From NCBI RefSeq assembly GCF_002294995.1, contig NZ_NSGF01000012.1:1-64000 (forward strand): a stretch of DNA of 64,000 bases. Direction: 5' to 3'. Shown here in pieces: positions 1 through 8,834 of this stretch. A model generated the notes under the pieces. That model saw nothing but the letters and a program-made list of their open reading frames with translations, had not been told where the DNA came from and did no database searches. The first letter of the stretch is position 1. Each line of letters starts with the position of its first letter. Position numbers and translations under genes: made by a program. This stretch comes from Mesorhizobium sp. WSM3860 (GTDB taxonomy: Bacteria > Pseudomonadota > Alphaproteobacteria > Rhizobiales > Rhizobiaceae).

Positions 1-146
1 CTCCCAGCCAGCATCTTGAATCTGATTTGCAGACCCTTGGGAATCCCTTCGATTCAATCCAAATTCATCCCGCTCTAGGGCGGCAGGACCCCAGAGGGGC
101 CCGTGGAGCGCCGGCCTCGGCTCACACCAGTGCCAAGGCACATACG

Positions 147-176
147 AAAAAATGGCCGGGACAAACCCGGCCATTT
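147..176 (-). terminator. Rho-independent terminator of the binding-protein gene
   Basis: An 11-bp perfect inverted repeat (AAATGGCCGGG / CCCGGCCATTT) with a 5-nt loop is followed by a T-run on the minus strand. It starts about 16 bases after the stop codon of the minus-strand gene at 193. Bases 1-146 hold nothing I can assign. Confidence 0.85.
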
Positions 177-192
177 CGATCTGCAGAACGAA

Positions 193-1314
193 CTACGGCT
201 TGATCGGCGCGTATTTGCCGTCGTGCCACTGGTTGATGTCGTAGCTGGCGTTCTTCAGGTCGCCCTTCTCGTCGAAGATCACGTCGCCGACGACGGTGCT
301 GATCGGCTTGCCGTCCTTCAATGCCGCAGCGACCTTGCCTGGATCGTCCGTGCCGGCGCGCTTGACGCCCTCCGCTATGGCCTGGACCACGGCGTAGGAG
401 AACAGCGTGAAGCCTTCCGGGGTGAAGCCGCCGGCCTTGATCTTGGCGACCGCGTCCTTGGCCTCGGGCTTTGCCTGCGGATCCGACGGGAAGACGAACA
501 TGGTGCCTTCGCCCGCCGGGCCGGCGACCTGCCAGAATTCCGGCGAGGCGATCGAGTCCGGCATGATCAGCTGGAACTTGACGTTCTGCTCGGCCGCCTG
601 GCGCAGGATGAGGCCGGCTTCGGGGTGATAGCCGCCGAAATAGACGACGTCGGCCTTGAGGTCCTTCAGCTTGGTGACCAGAGCCGAATAGTCCTTCTCG
701 CCGGCATTGATGCCTTCGTAGTCGACCTCCTTGAGGCCGCCGGCGTTCATCGTCGCCTTCACCGCATCGGCCACGCCCTGACCATAGGCGCTCTTGTCGT
801 GCAGCACGACGACGTTCTTGCCGGCATACTTCTTGGCGATCCACGGACCGATGAAGGCGCCCTGCGCGTCATCACGGGTGTAGAGGCGCATGATCGTCGG
901 CCAGCCGGCCTTGGCCGCGGCATCGGTCAGCACCGGGTTCGACGAGGCCGGGCTCATCATCAGCGTGCCGGCTTCGGCATAGACGGCGGAGGCCGGAATG
1001 CTCGAGCCCGAGCAGGCATGGCCGTCGACGAATTTGGTGCCGTCGGCGACGATGCGGTTGGCGACCGAGACGGCCTGCTTGGGATCGCACTGGTCGTCCT
1101 GGATGTCGAGCTTGATCTTGTTGCCGTTGACGCCACCGGCGGCATTGATGGCGTCGGCGGCCGCCTGCGCGCCCTGCTTGAACTGGTCGCCGATGGTGGC
1201 GAGCTGGCCGGTCATCGGGCCGACCACCGAAATGGTGATGTCGTCGGCGAAGGCAACCGATGCGCTCATCATCAGGCCCAATGCGGCCGCGCTCAAAATA
1301 CCCAATCTTTTCAT
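193..1314 (-). CDS. Branched-chain amino acid ABC transporter substrate-binding protein (LivK-like)
   Basis: A 373-residue periplasmic binding protein of the Leu/Ile/Val (LivJ/LivK, Peripla_BP_6) family. It should capture a branched-chain or related amino acid and deliver it to a LivHMGF-type permease, which is not in this window. A signal peptide covers about residues 1-23 (cleavage after AFA). The mature start DDITISVVGPMTG is the usual first strand of the family. Cys76 and Cys101 match the conserved disulfide of LIV-binding proteins. I chose the ATG at 1314 because a GGAGGAG ribosome site lies just upstream and the signal peptide begins there; the frame stays open a further 32 codons upstream. 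A strong terminator follows. The ligand cannot be read from sequence. Confidence 0.93.
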   Translation of the reverse strand: MKRLGILSAAALGLMMSASVAFADDITISVVGPMTGQLATIGDQFKQGAQAAADAINAAGGVNGNKIKLDIQDDQCDPKQAVSVANRIVADGTKFVDGHACSGSSIPASAVYAEAGTLMMSPASSNPVLTDAAAKAGWPTIMRLYTRDDAQGAFIGPWIAKKYAGKNVVVLHDKSAYGQGVADAVKATMNAGGLKEVDYEGINAGEKDYSALVTKLKDLKADVVYFGGYHPEAGLILRQAAEQNVKFQLIMPDSIASPEFWQVAGPAGEGTMFVFPSDPQAKPEAKDAVAKIKAGGFTPEGFTLFSYAVVQAIAEGVKRAGTDDPGKVAAALKDGKPISTVVGDVIFDEKGDLKNASYDINQWHDGKYAPIKP

Positions 1315-1692
1315 GACAATAGAACTCCTCCATTGCGCGCGGCCGTTCCGGCCACGCTTCTTCCAGAGAGCCGGGACAATTTCACCCTTCGCCGGAACTG
1401 TCGAGAGCACAATGTATCGGGATTTGGTTCATTTCGACGGGGAGTTCTTGGGCCAAGCCGCCGTTCCCATACAGCCGGTGACTGCGCAAATGCAAAAGCC
1501 GCGCCGGCCTTGTCCCGGCCGGTCGCGGCTTTTGCAGTCGAGATTCCCGGCGCCCCGCGCGCCTGAACCCGCTCGCTTCCCTGTGTTGTCGCACGGCTTA
1601 GGTTCGTTGACCTGCCGCATTCTTGGTCTGGTTAGCCGGCCGTCTTTTCGCGGCCTTGTCCCCTGAGAGCTTCCGGGCCTTAGCCCGTAAAA
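1315..1692. other. Intergenic region with a large unassigned hairpin
   Basis: These 378 bases separate two minus-strand genes. They hold the ribosome site and presumably the promoter of the binding-protein gene at the left end. A 46-base near-perfect hairpin (1491-1536) is the only other structure. I see no convincing coding sequence. Confidence 0.6.
1491..1536 (-). terminator. Strong hairpin, possible terminator
   Basis: TGCAAAAGCCGCG pairs with CGCGGCTTTTGCA around an inner CCGGCC/GGCCGG stem. No long T-run follows, but the arms end in A4/T4, so it could terminate transcription from the Sel1-type gene that ends at 1693. Its distance (about 157 bases) leaves the assignment open. Confidence 0.45.
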
Positions 1693-1959
1693 TCAGTGCA
1701 TCGTCATCCATTCGCGCGCTTCGCGCAGCGCCTTGGCGATCTCCGGCTTCGACATCGTGGCCGACAGTTCCGAGCGCAATTCCGCGGCGCGGAGCGAGCC
1801 CTTGATCGCGGCGATGTTGAACCATTTGTGGGCGGCAATGATGTCGGTCTCGCAATCGCGGCCGGTCGCATACATCATGCCCAGTTCGAAAAGAATGTCG
1901 GCCTGGGCAGTTGCCCCCATGGCGCCGAAGCCGGCTTCAAGCATTTCAAAACGTGCCAT
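1693..1959 (-). CDS. Small Sel1-repeat-like protein
   Basis: An 88-residue protein with no signal peptide. The stretch FELGMMYATGRDCETDIIAAHKW fits one Sel1/TPR-like repeat (LGxxYxxGxGVxxDxxxAxxWF), which continues as FNIAAIKGSLRAAE. Single-repeat proteins of this size are common in rhizobia and have no assigned function; a role as a protein-binding adaptor is inference from the repeat fold. The gene stands alone, with the ATG at 1959. Confidence 0.7.
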   Translation of the reverse strand: MARFEMLEAGFGAMGATAQADILFELGMMYATGRDCETDIIAAHKWFNIAAIKGSLRAAELRSELSATMSKPEIAKALREAREWMTMH

Positions 1960-2394
1960 TTCAATCCCCTGTCTGCTCCCGAGAGCTGCCTCCTTCTGTC
2001 CCTGGAAGTCCCCTGGGCGGGCCGCTCTTTCGATGCTTTCGAGGATGACGGCTCGCCTTGAATCCGTCGTTAAATGGCTTGCTTAATTTGAAGAAAACAA
2101 AGCTAAAACAAGAGGTAAACGCGAAGAACTGTTAAGCATAGGAATCCAGCAATTCAGCCGATCTGCGCTAAATTCGAGGAAAATTTGAGGCGCGGGAATC
2201 AAGACTTCGCTAACCACGGAAATCGAAGCCTTTTTCGCCGTCCATTCATTTTCGGCGACCGACGCGGCCAAAATCCATACAAGCTTCCGTCACGGCACCG
2301 CTTTCGTTTTGGCGATAGCTGGATTAGCTTTACGTTTGCGTAAGGGACAGAGAGGCGGAACGAGGACCGCCGGAACCCTAAAGGGAGGACAAGC
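1960..2394. other. A/T-richer intergenic region upstream of the DUF2147 gene
   Basis: These 435 bases separate two divergent genes. The middle (about 2080-2240) is clearly richer in A/T than the coding sequence around it and probably carries both promoters. No tRNA, repeat family or credible gene was seen. Short open frames on both strands lack a ribosome site and a coding pattern. Confidence 0.5.
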
Positions 2395-2736
2395 ATGTTT
2401 CGAAAAGTCAGCCTGGCCCTTGCGGCCACCTTGATGATGGCAGGCGCCGCGTCGGCCGACCCGATCGAGGGCAATTGGAAGACGCAGGCCGGATCGACCG
2501 CGGCGATCGCCGGCAGCGGGGCGTTTTCCATCACGCTCAAGTCCGGCAAATATGCCGGCAAGACGATCGGCTCCTTCAAGGCGGCCGGCGACAACAAGTA
2601 CACCGGCACCATAACGGACCCGGAAACCGACAAGACCTATTCCGGCAAGGCGACGCTTTCCGGCACCTCGCTGAAGATGAGCGGCTGCGTGCTCGGCGGC
2701 CTGATCTGCAAGAGCCAGACCTGGACCAAACTCTGA
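2395..2736 (+). CDS. DUF2147 family secreted protein
   Basis: A 113-residue exported protein with a signal peptide ending ASA near residue 22. The mature protein begins with DPIEGNWKTQ, has a glycine/lysine-rich beta-strand middle, and has two cysteines (SGCVLGGLICKS) near the C-terminus that could form a disulfide. This layout matches DUF2147, a small periplasmic lipocalin-like fold of unknown function common in proteobacteria. An AAAGGGAGGA ribosome site precedes the ATG and a clear terminator follows, so it is a monocistronic unit. Confidence 0.85.
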   Translation: MFRKVSLALAATLMMAGAASADPIEGNWKTQAGSTAAIAGSGAFSITLKSGKYAGKTIGSFKAAGDNKYTGTITDPETDKTYSGKATLSGTSLKMSGCVLGGLICKSQTWTKL

Positions 2737-2757
2737 TAGTCGCACAGATGGCGATGC

Positions 2758-2791
2758 AAAACGGGGCCTAGCGTGCCCCGTTTTTCTTTTT
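2758..2791 (+). terminator. Rho-independent terminator of the DUF2147 gene
   Basis: AAAACGGGGC pairs with GCCCCGTTTT across a short loop and is followed by TTTTTCTTTTT. It lies about 20 bases after the stop codon. Confidence 0.9.
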
Positions 2792-2943
2792 GAGCGCCCT
2801 CTCTGGGCGCAACGCTGGACAAGGCAATTCGTAGCCCTTGGGGTCAGGAACCCCATCAATCTATTTGAACGGCAGATGAATGCCGGTCTCAGAACCGGTT
2901 CAGAGGCATTCGGGCATTCTCCTCGTCATTGAAGGAGAGACCA

Positions 2944-3096
2944 ATGCTTGTCCGCCGCTTCACCATCGTCTGTCTGTTGATGAGCCTGTTCGGCATGTTC
3001 TTCGCCATTCTCGTGGCCGAAGCCGGCCGTCCGGCGCGCTCATCGGGAATGGCCGACACCTGCCGGCTGGACTGCATGAACCATTTCGGCCGCTGA
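2944..3096 (+). CDS. Small membrane protein, 50 residues
   Basis: A short frame starting MLVRRFTIVCLLMSLF after a good GAAGGAGAG ribosome site. Residues 6-25 form one hydrophobic segment. The tail (ADTCRLDCMNHFGR) is polar and carries two cysteines in C-x3-C spacing. It resembles a small inner-membrane or signal-anchored peptide. I do not recognise a family. The ribosome site and membrane segment favour a real gene over a chance frame. It may be co-transcribed with the next small gene, 32 bases downstream. Confidence 0.5.
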   Translation: MLVRRFTIVCLLMSLFGMFFAILVAEAGRPARSSGMADTCRLDCMNHFGR

Positions 3097-3128
3097 AACG
3101 ACCAATACTCGAAACCGGAACGACCACC

Positions 3129-3323
3129 ATGAACCGCATCGCTGCCTCCACCCTCAAAGCTCTTCGGCTCCTGCCGCGGGCGATGCTCATCCTGATGCTG
3201 CTTGCCGCTCCTGTGCTGGCGGTGCCGATGATGCGCGCCGACGCCGGTTCGGTCATCGAGGCGCCGGCGCCGAAAAAGGCAGGCATCGGCTTCGTGCTGC
3301 TGGTCAGCCTGCAGCGCGGCTGA
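3129..3323 (+). CDS. Small membrane or exported protein, 64 residues
   Basis: Begins MNRIAASTLKALRLLPRAML. A hydrophobic segment at about residues 19-34 (MLILMLLAAPVLAVP) follows a basic N-terminus. The remainder is short and ends in a second hydrophobic stretch (GIGFVLLVSLQRG). No family recognised. It lies immediately after the 50-residue membrane peptide and before a GC hairpin at 3349-3367. The ribosome site (CCGGAACGACC) is weak, so confidence is moderate. Confidence 0.4.
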   Translation: MNRIAASTLKALRLLPRAMLILMLLAAPVLAVPMMRADAGSVIEAPAPKKAGIGFVLLVSLQRG

Positions 3324-3407
3324 CACGGCCAGAGAAAAATACGCCGCAGGCGGGCTTCGCGCCCGCCTCCCCCTCCCAAGCGCTGTTCCAAATCCCTATA
3401 TTGGGCC

Positions 3408-4910
3408 ATGGAAAAGCGAATCTACCCCCAAGCCATCGAATCGGTCGTCATGCCGGAGCCTTTCGGCAGGCAGAGTTTTGACGACGCCAAGAAGGCGGTC
3501 GCGGCGCTGGAGGCGCTCTACGACCGCAACACCAAGTTCCTGCGCGATTCCTTCGCCAAGCTCGCCGCAGGCGGCGACGAGAGCAGGCGCTACCGCGCCT
3601 TCTATCCGCAGATCGGCGTCACCACCACTTCGTTCACACAGATCGACTCACGCCAGGCCTACGGCCATATGCCGACGCCCGGGCATTTTGCCACTACCAT
3701 TACCCAGCCGAAGCTGTTCGAGAACTATCTCGTCGAGCAGCTTCGGCTCATCATGCGCAATCACGGCGTCCAGGTCACGGTGTCGGAATCGACGACGCCG
3801 ATCCCGCTGCATTTCGCCTTTCTGGAAGGCACATATGTCGACGGCACGGCTGCCGAGCGCATCAGGCGGCCGATCCGCGACCTGTTCGACGTGCCGGATC
3901 TCGACGGCACCGACGACCAGATCGCCAACGGCACTTTCGAGGTGGCATTCGGCGAGCCGAGGCCGCTGGCGCCGTTCACGGCACAGCGCATCGACTATTC
4001 GCTGCACCGCATGACGCACTACACGGCGACCAGCCCGCAGCATTTCCAGAATTTCGTGCTGTTCACCAATTACCAGTTCTACATCGACGAGTTCGTGGCG
4101 CGGGCCCGCGAGCTGATGGAGAGCGGCGGTGGCGGCTACAACGAATTCGTCGAGCCGGGCAACCTCGTGACTAGGGCCGGGGCCGGCGCGGCGAGCCCAG
4201 GCACCCCGCCACAGCGCCTGCCGCAAATGCCGGCCTACCACCTGAAGAAGCCGGGCCATGGCGGCATCACCATGGTCAATATCGGCGTCGGCCCGTCCAA
4301 TGCCAAGACCATCACGGACCACATCGCGGTGCTTCGGCCACATGCCTGGGTGATGCTCGGCCACTGCGCCGGCCTGCGCAACACGCAGGCGCTGGGCGAC
4401 TATGTGCTGGCCCATGCCTATGTGCGCGAGGATCATGTGCTCGACGACGACCTGCCGGTCTGGGTGCCGATCCCGCCGCTGGCCGAGATCCAGGTGGCGC
4501 TGCAGGAAGCGGTCGCCGAAGTGACGGGACTTTCCGGCTACGATCTCAAGCGCATCATGCGCACCGGCACCGTCGCCACCATCGACAACCGCAACTGGGA
4601 ACTCCGCGACCAGCGCGGACCGGTGCAGCGCCTGTCGCAGTCGCGCGCCATCGCGCTCGACATGGAATCGGCAACCATCGCCGCCAACGGCTTCCGCTTC
4701 CGCGTGCCGTACGGGACGCTGCTGTGCGTCTCCGACAAACCGCTGCACGGCGAGCTGAAACTGCCCGGCATGGCGACCGAGTTCTACAAGCGGCAGGTGG
4801 CGCAGCACCTCACCATCGGCATCAGGGCGATGGAGAAGCTGGCGGAAATGCCGATGGAGCGGCTGCATTCGCGCAAGTTGAGAAGCTTCTCCGAGACTGC
4901 TTTCCAGTAG
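3408..4910 (+). CDS. amn: AMP nucleosidase
   Basis: A 500-residue cytosolic enzyme that hydrolyses AMP to adenine and ribose 5-phosphate, feeding purine salvage. The N-terminal AMP-nucleosidase domain covers about residues 10-190. The C-terminal nucleoside-phosphorylase fold runs from about 280, with VNIGVGPSNAKTITDH (290-305), the GHCAGLR loop (318-324) and the DMES motif (418-421) that binds ribose in this superfamily. Length matches the family. It appears monocistronic; a TATATT element sits just upstream and no strong ribosome site is visible, so the transcript leader may be short. It is followed by an unrelated gene. Confidence 0.95.
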   Translation: MEKRIYPQAIESVVMPEPFGRQSFDDAKKAVAALEALYDRNTKFLRDSFAKLAAGGDESRRYRAFYPQIGVTTTSFTQIDSRQAYGHMPTPGHFATTITQPKLFENYLVEQLRLIMRNHGVQVTVSESTTPIPLHFAFLEGTYVDGTAAERIRRPIRDLFDVPDLDGTDDQIANGTFEVAFGEPRPLAPFTAQRIDYSLHRMTHYTATSPQHFQNFVLFTNYQFYIDEFVARARELMESGGGGYNEFVEPGNLVTRAGAGAASPGTPPQRLPQMPAYHLKKPGHGGITMVNIGVGPSNAKTITDHIAVLRPHAWVMLGHCAGLRNTQALGDYVLAHAYVREDHVLDDDLPVWVPIPPLAEIQVALQEAVAEVTGLSGYDLKRIMRTGTVATIDNRNWELRDQRGPVQRLSQSRAIALDMESATIAANGFRFRVPYGTLLCVSDKPLHGELKLPGMATEFYKRQVAQHLTIGIRAMEKLAEMPMERLHSRKLRSFSETAFQ

Positions 4911-5022
4911 CCGAGGCAACTCGTCGTCTTGCCCGGGCCGCAATTTTGCCGATAAGCAGGCCTGAGCGAGATTATATCGCTGCAAACAGGTTGCCGGCGG
5001 CATTCGGCAGAACAAGACTGAC

Positions 5023-6060
5023 ATGACCATAGGCGGCGCGCGCTCGAACATGACGGCTGGGGTGGCTTTCCTGGCGATGACGGCACTCTCGGCCGCGCTG
5101 CTGGCCGGATTCCTCGGCGCGCTGCATCCGGCCCTCGATTCGTTCTCGCATTTTCGCATTCATCTGAGCGTGCTCACGGCGCTGCTGGCGCTGGCGCTGC
5201 TTGCCAGTTCGTCCCGGCTGCAGGCGGCAGCAGCGCTGCTCTTCGCCCTCGCCTGCCTCGCCACGACGGCCAGCGCGCTGCCCGGGTTGTGGCCGCATCA
5301 GGCGGTCGCCAAACCTGCCGACCGTATCGTCTATAGACTGCTGCAGATGAATCTTCGCTTCGACAATCCGACGCCCAAGAAGGTGCTGTCGCTGATCGGC
5401 CGCACCAACCCTGATGTGATCACCCTCGACGAAGTGTCGGGAATGTGGACGAGAGAGCTCGGCTATATCACCGGTGCCTATCCGTACCGCATCCTCTGCC
5501 CCTACCCCAACGGCATATTCGGCGTCGCGCTGCTCTCGCGGCGGCCTTTTGCCCCCGGCACCGCGCCGCATTGCGAGCCGCGCGGCGCGATGGCGACCGC
5601 CACGATCGATTTCGGGGGCATCGGTGTCGACGTCGCGGCAATCCATTTGAGCTGGCCCTGGCCGCGCGAGCAGTACTGGCAGATCGGCGAGTTGGCGGAG
5701 CCGCTTGCCGCGCTCGGCGAAACCGCCATCATGGCCGGCGACTGCAACGCCGCGCCGTGGAGCGCGGCGGTGCGCCGCGTCGCCTCGCTCGGCGGACTGA
5801 CCGTCATGCCGTCGGCCGGGCCGACCTGGATCCACCGGAAGCTGCCGGATTTCGTCCGGCGCTTCGCCGGCCTGCCGATCGACCAGGTGTTCAGCAAGGG
5901 CGCCGTGACGATCCATTCGGCGACGCGGCTGGAAGACGCCGGCTCCGACCACTTGCCGGTGCTGGTCGAGTTCTCGTTGCGGTCCGACGGCCGACAGCCC
6001 GAGGACGAGCACCAGTCGGCGCTGGCGGCAAACGCACGACTTGGCAAGACGGGCAGTTAG
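5023..6060 (+). CDS. Membrane-anchored endonuclease/exonuclease/phosphatase family protein
   Basis: 345 residues. Two or three hydrophobic helices (about residues 11-33, 48-63 and 67-88) anchor the N-terminus. An EEP (DNase I-like) fold follows from about residue 100. Metal and catalytic motifs are visible: QMNLR (Asn110), LDEV (Glu137), an AGDCNAAPW motif and the terminal SDHLPVL. Family members hydrolyse phosphodiester bonds in nucleic acids or lipids, and the membrane anchor suggests a periplasmic or surface substrate. The exact substrate is unknown. The ATG at 5023 gives the complete first helix. Confidence 0.85.
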   Translation: MTIGGARSNMTAGVAFLAMTALSAALLAGFLGALHPALDSFSHFRIHLSVLTALLALALLASSSRLQAAAALLFALACLATTASALPGLWPHQAVAKPADRIVYRLLQMNLRFDNPTPKKVLSLIGRTNPDVITLDEVSGMWTRELGYITGAYPYRILCPYPNGIFGVALLSRRPFAPGTAPHCEPRGAMATATIDFGGIGVDVAAIHLSWPWPREQYWQIGELAEPLAALGETAIMAGDCNAAPWSAAVRRVASLGGLTVMPSAGPTWIHRKLPDFVRRFAGLPIDQVFSKGAVTIHSATRLEDAGSDHLPVLVEFSLRSDGRQPEDEHQSALAANARLGKTGS

Positions 6061-6104
6061 CGTCGCATTCCTTCCCGCCACATCGACGGTTTCTGCTTGT
6101 GCCG

Positions 6105-6698
6105 CTAAGGGCTGATCAAAGCCGCGACAAGGTGCTCGACATGGCCGCCGTCACGGTGCTCGCGGGCATCGAAGGCATTTTGCCTGGTTTCGTATTCGGC
6201 GTAGGCGGCCTGGATGCGTCGGCGCGCCTCGGTGCGTGCCTTGTAGCAATAGGGGTCGTTAGCGACCGCAAGACCGGTGATCGAGCGCTCGGTGAAGCGC
6301 ATCATTTCCCGGGCGATGCGGCCATGAGTTCCCTCATGTGAACGCACGCCGGCGGAGAACCGGTTCCAGCGCTTCTTCAACGCAGGCGTTGCCGGCGACG
6401 CCAAGCGGGGGAAAGTGAAGAAGAGATTGAGCGTTCCGTTCGCCTGGCGTATTCGGCACGAGCGGTTGTCCTGGACAACGCCAAGCTCCCAGTCGACCGT
6501 ATAGGCGGTCTGGGCAATGGCACGCGTCATGAAGCCGTGCTTGGGACCTTTGCTGGCCATGGCCTTGATGAGCGCCCCGCCGGAATTGCCGGCAATGTCA
6601 TAGGTGCGCGTCTGGACCAGCACCCTGGTGCCGGCCGAAGCCTGCGGCGCGCAAAGCGCGCCGAGAGCGACAAGGCATGTCAGAGCCGCCATGCGCAT
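6105..6698 (-). CDS. DUF922 family secreted Zn-protease-like protein
   Basis: 197 residues with a signal peptide ending near residue 22 (APQASA). The HEGTH motif (121-125) is the zinc-binding HExxH signature of DUF922 proteins, predicted periplasmic metallopeptidases. Tyr/Trp-rich strands before it (AYTVDWELG) fit the family, and cysteines at 81 and 151 may form a disulfide. I used the ATG at 6698, which has GGGAGGAG about 8 bases upstream, rather than one 12 codons earlier. Proteolytic activity is inferred only from the motif. Confidence 0.8.
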   Translation of the reverse strand: MRMAALTCLVALGALCAPQASAGTRVLVQTRTYDIAGNSGGALIKAMASKGPKHGFMTRAIAQTAYTVDWELGVVQDNRSCRIRQANGTLNLFFTFPRLASPATPALKKRWNRFSAGVRSHEGTHGRIAREMMRFTERSITGLAVANDPYCYKARTEARRRIQAAYAEYETRQNAFDAREHRDGGHVEHLVAALISP

Positions 6699-6873
6699 AA
6701 CCGTCTCCTCCCTATCCTCACGGAAAGGGAACACAAGCAGGCAGCGGATTCAACAGCCTTGAGGTTGCGCCGTCGCAACCGGTATTGCTCGTAGGTACCG
6801 CCCCTTACCCGGCTCGAGCGAGCTTCTCCCGCAGGACGGCGGCTGTCGAGCCGGCCCGGGCGAGACGTGGGGC

Positions 6874-8553
6874 TCACATGCCCTGGTAGACCGGCCCCTC
6901 TCCGCCTTGCGGCGGCACCCAGTTGATGTTCCGGTTCGGGTCCTTGATATCGCAGGTCTTGCAGTGGACGCAGTTCTGCGCGTTGATGACGAAGCGCACG
7001 TCCTTGGCGGACGGATCGGCGGCGGCGTTGCCGTCCTTGTCTACCCACTCATAGACGCCGGCCGGGCAGTAGCGGGTCGAGGGGCCGGCAAAAACGTCGT
7101 GCTCGGAACGCTGCTGCAGCGCCATGTCGCCGACGATGAGGTGCACGGGCTCGTTTTCCTCATGGTTGGTGTTTGACAAAAACACCGAGGAGAGCCGGTC
7201 GAAGGTCAAGACGCCATCCGCCTTCGGATAGGCGATTTTCTGATGCTTGGAGGCGGGCTCGAGCGTCGCATAGTCGGCCTTGCCGTGCTTCAGCGTGCCG
7301 AAGGGCGAGAAGCCGAACAGCGTGTTCAGCCACATGTCGAGTCCGCCGATGCCGACACCGACGATGGTGCCGAAGCGCGACCACAGCGGCTTGACGTTGC
7401 GCACCTTCTTCAGGTCCTTGCCGATGTCGCTGCCGCGCCAGGCGTCTTCATAGGAGGCGAGTTCATCATTGGCCCGGCCGGCGGCAATGGCGTCCGCGAC
7501 ATGCTCGGCCGCCAGCATGCCGGACAGCACCGCATTGTGAGAGCCCTTGATGCGCGGCACGTTGACGAAGCCGGCCGCGCAGCCCATCAGCACGCCGCCG
7601 GGGAAGGAGAGTTTCGGCACCGACTGCCAGCCGCCCTCGGTGATGGCGCGCGCGCCATAGCCGATCCGCTTGGCACCCTCGAAGGTGCCTTTGATCGCCG
7701 GATGAGTCTTGAAGCGCTGGAATTCCTCGAAGGGCGAGAGCCAAGGATTCTTGTAGTTCAGGTGAACGACGAAGCCGACCGCCACCTGGTTGTCCTCCAG
7801 ATGATAGAGGAAGGAGCCGCCGCCGGTCTTCATGTCGAGCGGCCAGCCGAAGGAGTGCTGCACCAGCCCCGGCTTGTGGTTCTCAGGCTTGACCTGCCAG
7901 AGTTCCTTGAGGCCGATGCCGAACTTGGCGGGCTCGCGGCCGTCGGCGAGCTGGTACTTCGCGATCAACTGCTTGGCTAAAGAGCCGCGCGCGCCCTCGC
8001 CGATCAGCACGTATCTGCCCATCAGCGCCATGCCCGGGGCGTAGGCCGGGCCATGCGTGCCGTCCTTCTCGACGCCCATGTCGCCAGTGATCACGCCGGT
8101 CACGGCGCCGACTTCGTTGTAGACAAGGCTCGCCGCGGCAAAGCCGGGATAAATCTCGACGCCGAGCGCTTCGGCCTTGGTCGCCAGCCAGCGGCAGACA
8201 TTTCCGAGCGAGACGATGTAGTTGCCATGATTGTTCATCAGCGGCGGCATCAGGAAGTTGGGCAGGCGGAAGGAACCGGCAGGGCCGAGCACCAGGAAAT
8301 GATCGTCGGTGACAGGCGTCTTGAAAGGGTGCCCTTCCTCCTCGCGCCAGCCCGGCAAAAGGCGGTCGATGCCGATCGGGTCGACGACGGCGCCGGACAG
8401 GATATGGGCGCCCACCTCGCCGCCCTTTTCCAGAACGACGACGGAAAGGTCGGGGTTGAGCTGCTTCAGACGGATCGCCGCGGCAAGCCCAGCCGGACCG
8501 GCGCCGACGATGACCACGTCGAATTCCATGCTCTCGCGTTCGATTTCGCTCAT
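6874..8553 (-). CDS. Electron transfer flavoprotein-ubiquinone oxidoreductase
   Basis: A 559-residue inner-membrane-associated enzyme that passes electrons from reduced ETF (fatty acid, amino acid and choline-derived amine oxidation) to ubiquinone. The FAD-binding GAGPAG loop is at residues 17-22. The C-terminal ferredoxin-like domain carries Cys496 (RYCPAGVY) and the CVHCKTC motif (Cys528, 531, 534), the four ligands of the 4Fe-4S cluster. Length and domain order match ETF-QO (EtfD). The start at 8553 has a GAGGGGCAG ribosome site. It is a single gene; etfAB is not in the window. The dimethylglycine dehydrogenase-like protein further right is a plausible upstream electron donor. Confidence 0.95.
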   Translation of the reverse strand: MSEIERESMEFDVVIVGAGPAGLAAAIRLKQLNPDLSVVVLEKGGEVGAHILSGAVVDPIGIDRLLPGWREEEGHPFKTPVTDDHFLVLGPAGSFRLPNFLMPPLMNNHGNYIVSLGNVCRWLATKAEALGVEIYPGFAAASLVYNEVGAVTGVITGDMGVEKDGTHGPAYAPGMALMGRYVLIGEGARGSLAKQLIAKYQLADGREPAKFGIGLKELWQVKPENHKPGLVQHSFGWPLDMKTGGGSFLYHLEDNQVAVGFVVHLNYKNPWLSPFEEFQRFKTHPAIKGTFEGAKRIGYGARAITEGGWQSVPKLSFPGGVLMGCAAGFVNVPRIKGSHNAVLSGMLAAEHVADAIAAGRANDELASYEDAWRGSDIGKDLKKVRNVKPLWSRFGTIVGVGIGGLDMWLNTLFGFSPFGTLKHGKADYATLEPASKHQKIAYPKADGVLTFDRLSSVFLSNTNHEENEPVHLIVGDMALQQRSEHDVFAGPSTRYCPAGVYEWVDKDGNAAADPSAKDVRFVINAQNCVHCKTCDIKDPNRNINWVPPQGGEGPVYQGM

Positions 8554-8834
8554 CTGCCCCTCGCTGGCTCGCGCTATTCTCGCATTTTGCTGGCTCACGC
8601 GCTGCATAGCGCATCAATTCGCGACGCGAAACCGGCGCTGGCGTGACAAAGCCGATTTCGACAAAAAGTCGCGGTGTTCCATACGAAACGGCCATCGGAC
8701 AGGCGAGAGCGAAGCATAGGCCAGGGCCATGCAGTTGGAAGGCCAGGCCTGTCCGGCACGTTTTTAATTGTTCGACGGCTTGCTTATCGGCAATACTTGG
8801 CCGCATGCGCACCCCCGAGCCAACCGGCTTTTCA

